A stretch of 64,000 nucleotides of DNA from Hydractinia symbiolongicarpus (Eukaryota > Cnidaria > Hydrozoa > Anthoathecata > Hydractiniidae). Positions 23,201 through 33,800 of the stretch are shown piece after piece. The notes below the pieces were generated by a model. It ran no database searches. It was not told the DNA's origin and saw nothing but the letters and a program-made list of their open reading frames with translations. The translations under genes were made by a program, and so were the position numbers. Each line of letters starts with the position of its first letter. Position 1 is the first letter of the stretch. The stretch is taken from contig NC_079876.1 in NCBI RefSeq assembly GCF_029227915.1, forward strand, positions 9,922,001 to 9,986,000. The letters are read 5' to 3'.

Positions 23201-26200
23201 CGCTACCACAGCGCCTAGTGTAATCGCTGAGTTTCGGCAGTCATGTCAAATTAAGAAGAATGTTATTTCTTGGAGTCCAATTGTCTCACTTATAACATTT
23301 ATAAGGTCACAGACCAAAATCAGTTCAATAATGTGCCACAGTCAATCGTTTCACTGTTAAAAGCAATGCACCATAGTAATATCAGAGAAATATCGCTAAA
23401 TAAATGTTGGTACGAATAGGTGACCCAACCGTTGTAACTCAAACGGACTGACACCGTTAGAAAGTCAGTGAAATGTAGTATTTGAAACTGTCTCTATTAC
23501 TTCAACGCGCGCTAACGGCTAGGATTGGTCCCACAGTAAAAATGACTTATTAATCTAAATTTTTAAATGAAGCGCTACCACAGCGCCCAGTGTAATCGCT
23601 GAGTTCCGGCAATCATGTCAAATTAAGAAGAATGTTATTTCTTGGAGTCCAATTTTTTTCATTTATCACATTTATCAGGTCACAGTCCAAAGTTAGTTCA
23701 GTTAAGTCCCACAGCCAATCGTTTCACTGTTAAAAACGATGCAACCTAGTAATATCAGATAAATATCGCTAAATACATGTTGGTACGAATATGTGACCCA
23801 ACCGTTGAAACTTAAACGGACTGACACCGTTAGAAAGTCAGTGAAATGTAGTATTTGAAACTCTCTCTATTACTTCAGCGCGCGCTACCGGCTAGGATTG
23901 GTCCCACAGTAAGAAATGACTCATTAATCTAAATTTTTTAAAGAAGTGCTACCACAGCGCCCAGTGTAATCGCTGAGTTCCGGCAATCATGTCAAATTAG
24001 GAGAATGTTATTTCTTGGAATCCAATTTTCTCATTTATCACATTTATCAGGTCACAGTCCAAAGTTAGTTCAGTTAAGTCCCACAGTCAATCGTATCACT
24101 GTTAAAAGCGATGCAACCTAGTAATATCAGATAAATATCGCTAAATACATGTTGGTACGAATATGTGACCCAACCGCTGTAACTCAAACGGACTGACACC
24201 GTTAAAAAGTCAATGAAATGTAGTTTTTGAAACTGTCGCTATTTCTTTAGTGCGTGATAACGGCTAGGATTGGTCCCACAGTAAAAAATGACTTATTAAT
24301 CTAAATTTTTAAATGAAGCGCTACCACAGCGCCCAGTGTAATCCCTGAGTTCCGGCAATCATGTCAAATTAAGAAGAATGTTATTTCTTGGAGTCCAATT
24401 TTTTTCATTTATCACATTTATCAGGTCACAGTCCAAAGTTAGTTCAATTAAGTCCCACAGTCAATCGTTTTACTGCTGAAAGCGATGCAACCTAGTAATA
24501 TCAGATAAATATCGCTAAATACATGTTGGTACGAATATGTGACCCAACCGTTGAAACTCAAACGGACTGACACCGTTAGAAAGTCAGTGAAATGTAGTAT
24601 TTGAAACTGTCTATATAACTTCAGCGCGCGCTAACGGCTAGGATTTGTCTCACAGTAAAGAATGACTTATTAATCTAAATTTTTAAATGAAGCGCTACCA
24701 CAGCGCCCGGTATAATCGCTGAGTTCCGGCAATCACGTGAAATTAAGAAGAATGTTATTTCTTGGAGTCCAATTGTCTCATTTATCATAATTATCAGGTC
24801 GCAGTCCAAAGTTAGTTCAATTAAGTCCCACAGTCAATCGTTTCATTGTTAAAAGCGATGCAACCTAGTAATATCAGAAAAATATCGCTAAATACATGTT
24901 GGTACGAATAGGTGACCCAACCGTTGAAACTCAAACGGACTGACACCGTTAGAAAGTCAGTGAAATGTAGTATTTGAGACTGTCTCTATTTCTTCAGCGC
25001 ACGCTAACGGCTAGGATTGGTCCCACAGTAAAACATGACTTTTTTATCTTAATTTTTAATTGAAGCGCTACCACAGCGTCTTGTGTAATCCCTGAGTTTC
25101 GGCAGTCATGTCAAATTAAGAAGAATGTTATTTCTTGGAGTCCAATTGTCTCACTTTCACATTTTTAAGGTCACAGTCCATAATCAGTTCAATTAAGACC
25201 CACAGTCAATCGTTTCATTGTTAAAAGCGATGCACCCTAGTAATATCAAAAAAAATATCGCTAAATACATGTTGGTTCGAATATGTGACCCAACCGTTAT
25301 AACTCAAACGGACTGAATCGTTAGAAAGTCAATGAAATGTAGTTTTTGAAACTGTTGCTATTTCTTCAGCGCGCGATAACGGCTAGGATTGGTCCCACAG
25401 TAAAAAATGACTTATTAATATAAATTTTTAAATGAAACGCTACCACAGCGCCCAGTGTAATCGCTGAGGTTCAGCAATCATGTCAAATTAAGAAGAATGT
25501 TATTTCTTGGACTCCAATTGTCTCACTTTCACATTTTTAAGGTCACAGTCCATCATCAGTTCAATTAAGTCCCACTGTCAATCGTTTCATTGTTAAAAGC
25601 GATGCAACCTAGTAATATCAGAAAAATATCGCTAAATACATGTTGGTACGAATATGGGACCAAACCGTTATAACTCAAATGGACTGACACCGTTAGAAAG
25701 TCAGTTAAATGTAGTATTTGAAACTGTCTCTATTACTTCAGCGCGCGATAACGGCTAGGATTGGTGCCACAGTAAAAAATGACTTTTTTATCTTAATTTT
25801 TATTTGAAGCGCTACCACAGCGCCTAGTGTAATCGCTGAGTTTCGGCTGTCATGTCAAATTAAGAAGAATGTTATTTCTTGGAGTCCAATTGTCTCACTT
25901 ATAACATTTATATGGTCACAGACCAAAATCAGTTCAATTATGTGCCACAGTCAATCGTTTCACTGTTAAAAGCAATGCACCATAGTAATATCAGAAAAAT
26001 ATCGCTAAATACATGTTGGAACGAATAGGTGACCCAACCGTTGTAACTCAAACGGACTGACACCGTTAGAAAGTCAGTGAAATGTAGTATTTGAAACTGT
26101 CTCTTTTACTTCAACGCGCGCTAACGGCTAGGATTGGTCCCACAGTAAAAATGACTTATTAATCTAAATTTTTAAATGAAGCACTACCACAGCGCCCAGT

Positions 26201-27054
26201 GTATACGCTGAGTTCCGGCAATCATGTCAAATTAAGAAGAATGTTATTTCTTGGAGTCCAATTTTTTTCATTTATCACATTTATCAGGTCACAGTCCAAA
26301 GTTAGTTCAGTTAAGTCCCACATCCAATCGTTTCACTGTTAAAAACGATGCAACCTAGTAATATCAGATAAATATCGCTAAATACATGTTGGTACGAGTA
26401 TGTGACCCAACCGTTGAAACTTAAACGGACTGACACCGTTAGAAAGTCAGTGAAATGTAGTATTTGAAACTGTCTCTATTACTTCAGCGCGCGCTACCGG
26501 CTAGGATTGGTCCCACAGTAAGAAATGACTCATTAATCTAAATTTTTTAAAGAAGTGCTACCACAGCGCCCAGTGTAATCGCTGAGTTCCGGCAATCATG
26601 TCAAATTAGGAGAATGTTATTTCTTGGAATCCAATTTTCTCATTTATCACATTTATCAGGTCACAGTCCAAAGTTAGTTCAGTTAAGTCCCACAGTCAAT
26701 CGTTTCACTGTTAAAAACGATGCAACCTAGTAATATCAGATAAATATCGCTAAATACATGTTGGTACGAGTATGTGACCCAACCGTTGAAACTCAAACAG
26801 ACTGACACCGTTAGAAAGTCAGTGAAATGTAGTATTTGAAACTGTCTATATTACTTCAGCGCTCTAACGGCTAGGATTTGTCTCACAGTAAAGAAAGACT
26901 TATTTATCTAAATTTTTAAATGAAGCGCTACCACAGCGCCCGGTATAATCCCTGAGTTCCGGCAATCACGTCAAATTAAGATGAATCTTATTTCTTGGAG
27001 TCCAATTTTTTTCATTTATCACATTTATCAGGTCACAGTCCAAAGTTAGTTCAG

Positions 27055-27058
27055 TTAA
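27055..27058 (+). repeat. TTAA target-site duplication, left
   Basis: TTAA at the left boundary, following GTTAGTTCAG of the satellite. With the right copy it brackets the element. One TTAA is part of the normal monomer (GTTCAGTTAAGTCCCACAG) and the other was created on insertion. Confidence 0.92.
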
Positions 27059-27075
27059 CCCTATTCGGTCCGGGG
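27059..27075 (+). repeat. Left terminal inverted repeat
   Basis: CCCTATTCGGTCCGGGG, an exact reverse complement of 27784-27800. In piggyBac-type elements such tips are the transposase cleavage ends. The first 13 bases match the usual piggyBac tip length. Confidence 0.92.
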
Positions 27076-27096
27076 GGGGGCGGATTCCGCCCCCCC
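27074..27096 (+). repeat. Left subterminal GC palindrome
   Basis: Seven G, CGGA, a single T, TCCG, seven C: an 11-bp perfect stem about a one-base centre (two more G lie before it at 27072-27073). It abuts the left terminal repeat. The strand is predicted to extrude as a very stable hairpin, and the long G and C runs are prone to slippage. Confidence 0.85.
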
Positions 27097-27385
27097 TGAC
27101 GGTTTTTTTTTAATAACTCCTGATTGCTTTGTTATATGGCTATGATACTTACTGAGTTTTAATATTTATCTATTAGACACCTGCATGCTAATTTTTTAGG
27201 TCCCATACCTTTCAGAGGCTTTGATATTGGCCATTACTCGAAACTACCCCTAAAAATCTCTATGAAATCCTTATAATGGGAAAAATATAATAACTCCTGT
27301 TAGGATTATCCTTAGAACTTGAAACTTGCAACACAACTTTGTTTCATCAAGAAGAATTATTTGGAATAATTTGAACACGTGACTA

Positions 27386-27470
27386 ATCCGATTTCCTGAT
27401 TTTGTCGGATTTTACCCGAAAATCGGAAAAAAACGGTTTTTCGGGCAATTTTTGGCAATTTTTTATCCGA
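27386..27470 (+). repeat. Cluster of short inverted repeats in MITE core
   Basis: ATCCGA (27386-27391) pairs with TCGGAT (27405-27410). CCCGAAAA (27415-27422) pairs with TTTTCGGG (27438-27445). A further ATCCGA lies at 27465-27470. Together these form a run of potential hairpins separated by A and T tracts. They may be remnants of element ends or nested insertions. No function is assigned. Confidence 0.55.
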
Positions 27471-27613
27471 TCCATGTAAAAACCGGAAGATATGTTAAAT
27501 AACTTTTATTTAGGTTTCAGAAACTTCAAACAGAATGTAAAAATTCGCTCTAGAACAAAAGTAGTTATATTTCAAGCAGATAGTGGCATTTTTAACAATT
27601 TTCAAGCTTCTGA

Positions 27614-27621
27614 TGACGTCA
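27614..27621 (+). promoter_or_regulatory. CRE-like palindrome TGACGTCA in MITE
   Basis: TGACGTCA is the consensus CREB/ATF site, and a near match TGACGTAA lies at 27676-27683. Two eight-base matches in 742 bp are suggestive only. There is no transcript evidence, and the sites could reflect chance or an ancestral promoter of the element. Confidence 0.3.
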
Positions 27622-27736
27622 CAGAAAATGTGCTGACGCAAGCAAAAGTTTATTGGCGCCATTTTGTTCCTTTTATGACGTAATATAAGTGTGCCAAGTT
27701 TGATTCAATTTGAACAACCCTATGAAAAGTTGTTGA

Positions 27737-27759
27737 GGGGGGGCGGAATCCGCCCCCCC
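27737..27759 (-). repeat. Right subterminal GC palindrome
   Basis: Seven G, CGGA, a single A, TCCG, then C10 running to 27762. It is the inverted counterpart of the left palindrome (T centre against A centre). Unlike the left one it is separated from its terminal repeat by about 21 bp (27763-27783, GGTCATAG to AAA). This left/right asymmetry is reminiscent of the unequal spacing of internal repeats in the founding piggyBac element. Confidence 0.82.
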
Positions 27760-27783
27760 CCCGGTCATAGTATGTTCGAAAAA

Positions 27784-27800
27784 CCCCGGACCGAATAGGG
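27784..27800 (-). repeat. Right terminal inverted repeat
   Basis: CCCCGGACCGAATAGGG, exact reverse complement of the left tip. A further CCCTAT like the tip's first six bases occurs just inside at 27718-27723 in direct orientation and may be chance. Confidence 0.92.
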
Positions 27801-27804
27801 TTAA
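27801..27804 (+). repeat. TTAA target-site duplication, right
   Basis: TTAA at the right boundary, continuing as TTAAGTCCCACAACC, which is the normal continuation of the monomer broken at 27058. Confidence 0.92.
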
Positions 27805-30800
27805 GTCCCACAACCAATCGTTTCACTGTTAAAAACGATGCAACCTAGTAATATCAGATAAATATCGCTAAATACATGTTGGTACGAATATGTGACCCAA
27901 CCGTTGAAACTTAAACGGACTGACACCGTTAGAAAGTCAGTGAAATGTAGTATTTAAAACTGTCTCTATTACTTCAGCGCGCGCTACCAGCTAGGATTGG
28001 TCCCACAGTAAGAGATGACTCATTAATCTAAATTTTTTAAAGAAGTGCTACCACAGCGCCCAGTGTAATGGCTGAGTTCCGCCAATCATGTCAAATTAGG
28101 AGAATGCTATTTCTTGGAATCCAATTTTCTCATTTATCACATTTATCATGTCACAGTCCAAAGTTAGTTCAGTTAAGTCCCACAGTCAATCGTTTCACTG
28201 TTAAAAGCGATGCAACCTAGTAATATCAGATAAATATCGCTAAATACATGTTGGTACGAATATGTGATCCAACCGCTGTAACTCAAACGGACTGACACCG
28301 TTAGAAAGTCAATGAAATGTAGTTTTTGAAACTGTCGCTATTTCTTTAGTGCGTGATAACGGCTAGGATTGGTCCCACAGTAAAAAATGACTTATTAATC
28401 TAAATTTTTAAATGAAGCGCTACCACAGCACCCAGTGTAATCCTTGAGTTCCGGCAATCATGTCAAATTAAGAAGAATGTTATTTCTTGGAGTCCAATTT
28501 TTTTCATTTATCACATTTATCAGTTCACCGTCCAAAGTTAGTTCAATTAAGTCACACAGTCAATCGTTTCACTGTTAAAAGCGAAGCAACCTAGTAATAT
28601 CAGATAAATATTGCTAAATACATGATGGTACGAATATGTGACCCAACCGTTGAAACTCAAAAGGACTGACACCGTTAGAAAGTCAGTGAAATGTAGTATT
28701 TGAAACTGTCTCTATTACTTCAGCGTGCGCTAACGGCTAGGATTGCTCCCACAGTAAAGAGTGAATTATTTATCTAAATTTTTAAATGAAGCGCTACCAC
28801 AGCGCCCGGTATAATCGCTGAGTTCCGGCAATCACGGCAAATTAAGAAGAATGTTATTTCTTGGAGTCCAATTGTCTCATTTATCATATTTATCAGGTCG
28901 CAGTCCAAAGTTAGTTCAATTAAGTCCCACAGTAAATTGTTTCATTGTTAAAAGCGATGCACCCTAGTAATATAAAAAAAAATATCGCTAAATACATGTT
29001 GGTACGAATATGTGACCCAACCGTTATAACTCAAACGGACTGACACCGTTAGAAAGTCAATGAAATGTAGTTTTTGAAACTGTCGCTATTTCTTCAGCGC
29101 GCGATAACGGCTAGGATTGCTCCCACAGTAAAAAATGACTTATTAATATAAATTTTTAAATGAAACGCTACCACAGCGCCCAGTAAAGTCGCTGAGTTCC
29201 GGCAATCATGTCAAACTAAGAAGAATGTTATTTCTTGGACTCCAATTTTTTTCATTTATCACATTTATCAGGTCACAGTCCAAAGTTAGTTCAATTAAGT
29301 CCCACAGTCAATCGTTTCACTGCTAAAAGCGATGCAACTTAGTAATATCAGATAAATATCGCTAAATACATGTTGGTACGAATATGTGACCCAACCGTTG
29401 AAACTCAAACAGACTGACACCGTTAGAAAGTCAGTGAAATGTAGTATTTGAAACTGTCTCTATCACTTCAGCACGCGCTAACGCCTAGGATTGGTCCCAC
29501 AGTAAAAAATGTCTTTTTTATCTTAATTTTTAATTAAAGCGCTACCACAGCGCCTAGTGTAATCGCTGAGTTTCGGCAGTCGTGTCAAATTAAGAAGAAT
29601 GTTATTTCTTGGAGTCCAATTGTCTCACTTCCACATTTTTAAGGTCACAGTCCATAATCAGTTCAATTACGTCCCACAGTCAATCGTTTCATTGTTAAAA
29701 TCGATGCAACCTAGTAATATCAGAAAAATATCGCTAAATACATGTTGGTATGAATATGTGACCGGACCGTTGAAACTCAAACGGACTGACACCGCTACAA
29801 AGTCAATGAAATGTAGTTTTTGAAACTATCGCTATTTCTTCAGCGCGCGATAACGGATAGGATTGGTCCCAAAATAAAGAATGACTTATTTATCTAAATT
29901 TTTAAATGAAGCGCTACCACAGCGCCCAGTGTAATCGCTGAGTTCCGGCAATCATGTCAAATTAAGAAGAATGTTATTTCTTGGAGTCCAATTTTTTTCA
30001 TTTATCACATTTATCAGGTCACAGTCCAAAGTTAGTTCAATTAAGTCCCACAGTCAATCGTTTCACTGCTGAAAGCGATGCAACCTAGTAATATCAGATA
30101 AATATCGCTGAATACATGTTGGTACGAATATGTGACCCAACCGTTGAAACTCAAACGGACTGACACCGTTAGAAAGTCAGTGAAATGTAGTGTTTGAAAC
30201 TGTCTATATTACCTCAGCCCGCGCTAACGGCTAGGATTTGTCTCACAGTAAAGAATGACTTATTTATCTAAATTTTTAAATGAAGCGCTACCACAGCGCC
30301 CGGTATAATCGCTGAGTTCCGGCAATCACGTCAAATTAAGAAGAATGTTATTTCTTGGAGTCCAATTGTCTCATTTATCATAATTATCAGGTCGCAGTCC
30401 AAAGTTAGTTCAATTAAGACCCACAGTCAATCGTTTCATTGTTAAAAGCGATGCAACCTAGTAATGTCAGAAAAATATCGCTAAATACATGTTGGTACGA
30501 ATAGGTGACCCAACCGTTGTAACTCAAACGGACTGACACCGTTAGAAAGTCAGTGAAATGTAGTATTTGAAACTGTCTATATTACTTCAGCCCGCGCTAA
30601 CGGCTAGGATTTGTCTCACAGTAAAGAATGACTTATTTATCTAAATTTTTAAATGAAGCGCTACCACAGCGCCCGGTATAATCGCTGAGATCCGGCAAAC
30701 ACGTCAAATTAAGAAGAATGTTATTTCTTGGAGTCTAATTGTCTCATTTATCACATTTATCAGGTCACAGTCCAAAGTTAGTTCAGTTAAGTCCCACAGC

Positions 30801-33800
30801 CAATCGTTTCACTGTTAAAAACGATGCAACCTAGTAATATCAGATAAATATCGCTAAATACATGTTGGTACGAATATGTGACCCAACTGTTGAAACTCAA
30901 ACGGACTGACACCGTTAGAAAGTCAGTGAATTGTAGTATTTGAAACTGTCTATATTACTTCAGCGCGCGCTAACGGCTAGGATTTGTCTCACAGTAAAGA
31001 ATGACTTACTTATCTAAATTTTTAAATGAAGCGCTACCACAGCACCCGGTATAATCGCTGAGTTCCGGCAATCACGTCAAATTAAGAAGAATGTTATTTC
31101 TTGGAGTCCAATTGTCTCATTTATCATAATTATCAGGTCGCAGTCCAAAGTTAGTTCAATTAAGTCCCACAGTCAATCGTTTCATTGTTAAAAGCGATGC
31201 AACCTAGTAATATCAAAACAAATATCGCTAAATACATGTTGGTACGGATACGTGACCCAACCGTTGTAACTCAAAAGGACTGACACCGTTAGAAAGTCAG
31301 TGAAATATAGTATTTAAAACTGTCTCTATTTCTTCAGCGCGCGCTAATAGCTAGGATTGGTCTCACAGTAAAAAATGACTTTTTTATCTTAATTTTTAAT
31401 TGAAGCGCTACCACAGCGCCTTGTGTAATCCCTGAGTTTCGGCAGTCATGTCAAATTAAGAAGAATGTTACTTCTTGGAGTCCAATTGTCTCACTTTCAC
31501 ATTTTTAAGGTCACAGTCCATAATCAGTTCAATTAAGTCCCACAGTCAATCGTTTCATTGTTAAAAGCGATGCACCCTAGTAATATCAAACAAAATATCG
31601 CTAAATACATGTTGGTACGAATATGTGACCCAACCGTTATAACTCAAACGGACTGAACCGTTAGAAAGTCAATGAAATGTAGTTTTTGAAACTGTTGCTA
31701 TTTCTTCAGCGCGCGATAACGGCTAGGATTGGTCCCACAGTAAAAAATGACTTATTAATATAAATTTTTAAACGAAAAGCTACCACAGCGCCCAGTGTAA
31801 TCGCTGAGTTCCGGCAATCATGTCAAATTATGAAGAATGTTATTTCTTGGACTCCAATTTTTTTTATTTATCACATTTATCAGGTCACAGTCCAAAGTTA
31901 GTTCAATTAAGTCCCACAGTCAATCGTTTCACTGCTAAAAGCGATGCAACCTAGTAATATCAGAAAAATATCGCTAAATACATGTTGGTACGAATATGTG
32001 ACCCAACCATTGAAACTCAAACAGACTGACACCGTTAGAAAGTCAGTGAAATGTAGTATTTGAAACTGTCTCTATCACTTCAGCGCGCGCTAACGCCTAG
32101 GATTGGTCCCACAGTAAAAAATGTCTTTTTTATCTTAATTTTTAATTAAAGCGCTACCACAGCGCCTAGTGTAATCGCTGAGTTTCGGCAGTCGTGTCAA
32201 ATTAAGAAGAATGTTATTTCTTGGAGTCCAATTGTCTCACTTTCACATTTTTAAGGTCACAGTCCATAATCAGTTCAATTAAGTCCCACAGTCAATCGTT
32301 TCATTGTTAAAAGCAATGCAACCTAGTAATATCAGAAAAATATCGCTAAATACATGTTGGTACGAATATGTGACCCGACCGTTGAAACTCCAACGGACTG
32401 ACACCGCTACAAAGTCAATGAAATGTAGTATTTGAAACTGTCTATATTACTTCAGCGCACTAACGCCTAGGATTTGTCTCACAGTAAAGAATGACTTATT
32501 TATCTAAATTTTTTAATGAAGCGCTACCACAGCGCCCGGTATAATCGCTGAGTTCCGGCAATCACGTCAAATTAAGAAGAATGTTATTTCTTGGAGTCCA
32601 ATTGTCTCATTTATCATAATTATCAGGTTGCCGTCCAAAGTTAGTTCAATTAAGGGTCACAGCCAATCGTTTCACTGTTAAAAATGATGCAACCTAGTAA
32701 TATCAGATAAATATCGCTAAATACATGTTGGTACGAATATGTGACCCAACCGTTGAAACTTAAACGGACTGACACCGTCAGAAAGTCAGTGAAATGTAGT
32801 ATTTGAAACTGTCTCTATTACTTCAGCGCACGCTACCGGCTGGGATTGGTCCCACAGTAAGAAATGACTCATTAATCTAAATTTTTTAAAGAAGTGCTAC
32901 CACATCGCCCAGTGTAATCGCTGAGTTCCGCCAATCATGTCAAATTAGCAGAATGTTATTTCTTGGAATCCAATTTTCTCATTTATCACATTTATCAGGT
33001 CACAGTCCAAAGTTAGTTCAGTTAAGTCCCACAGTCAATCGTTTCACTGTTAAAAGCAATGCAACCTAGTAATATCAGATAAATATCGCTAAATACATGT
33101 TGGTACGAATATGTGACCCAACCGCTGTAACTCAAACCGACTGACACCGTTAGAAAGTCAATGAAATGTAGTTTTTGAAACTGTCGCTATTTCTTTAGTG
33201 CGTGATAACGGCTAGGATTGGTCCCACAGTAAAAAATGACTTATTAATCTAAATTTTTAAATGAAGCGCTACCACAGCGCCCAGTGTAATCCCTGAGTTC
33301 CGGCAATCATGTCAAATTAAGAAGAATGTTATTTCTTGGAGTACAATTTTTTTCATTTATCACATTTATCAGGTCACAGTCCATAATCAGTTCAATTAAG
33401 TCCCACAGTCAATCGTTTCATTGTTAAAAGCGATGCACCCTAGTAATATCAAAAAAAATATCGCTAAATACATGTTGGTACGAATAGGTGACCCAACCGT
33501 TGTAACTCAAACGGACTGAACCCTTGGAAAGTCAATGAAATGTAGTTTTTAAAACTGTCGCTATTTCTTCAGCGCGCGATAACGGCTAGGATTGGTCCCA
33601 CAGTAAAAAATGACTTATTAATATAAATTTTTAAACGAAACGCTACCACAGCGCCCAGTGTAATCGCTGAGTTCCGGCAATCATGTCCAATGAAGAAGAA
33701 TGTTATTTCTTGGACTCCAATTTTTTTCATTTCTCACATTGATCAGGTCACAGTCCAAAGTTAGTTCAATTAAGTCCCACAGTCAATCGTTTCACTGCTA

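Larger units (their letters stand above)
1..27058 (+). repeat. Left arm of ~373-bp satellite array
   Basis: This is a continuous head-to-tail satellite array. The phase marker AAGAAGAATG recurs at 301, 675, 1048, 1422, 1795, 2168, 2542 and 2916, spacings of 373-374 bp, and continues to the transposon at 27059. All copies point the same way. Each monomer carries the same landmarks in order: GGTCACAGTCC, AAGTCCCACAGTCAATCG, AATATCGCTAAATACATGTTGG, CAAACGGACTGACACCG, CAGCGCGCG, GGTCCCACAGTAAA and GCGCTACCACAGCGC. There is no conserved reading frame, because stop codons interrupt every frame within most monomers. Such arrays usually lie in heterochromatin. Whether this one is centromeric is not shown by the sequence. 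Confidence 0.98.
19526..27058 (+). repeat. Array segment: E-B-C-B-D domain
   Basis: Classes run A-E-B-C-B-D-B-E-B-A-E-B-C-B-D-A-A-E-B-C-B. The order E-B-C-B-D recurs from about 19898 and 23257, and again from 25863 until the transposon interrupts it. The 2-bp deletion CTGAACCG (for CTGACACCG) and the class E unit both appear for the first time here, near 20094 and 19898. No gene is visible. The last unit is the one broken by the transposon. Confidence 0.75.
27059..27800. mobile_element. piggyBac-like non-autonomous element (MITE), 742 bp
   Basis: The element is flanked by TTAA on both sides (27055-27058 and 27801-27804). It has perfect 17-bp terminal inverted repeats, CCCTATTCGGTCCGGGG at 27059-27075 and its complement at 27784-27800. 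TTAA target duplication with tips starting CCC is the hallmark of the piggyBac superfamily (established knowledge). At 742 bp with no long frame it cannot encode the usual transposase of roughly 500-600 residues, so it would need one supplied in trans. Just inside both ends lie G-run/C-run palindromes, directly abutting the left tip but set about 21 bp in from the right tip. Its base composition and content have nothing in common with the satellite. Flanking satellite can be joined at TTAA without gain or loss. Confidence 0.9.

Noticed and set aside
27492-27683. 63-codon open frame inside the transposon
   Set aside because: It is far too short for a piggyBac transposase and has no recognisable motif. 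A frame of this size is expected by chance in 742 bp of AT-rich DNA.
27059-27800. Helitron or retroelement insertion
   Set aside because: There are terminal inverted repeats with a four-base TTAA duplication, no poly-A tail, no LTR, and no TC/CTRR ends.
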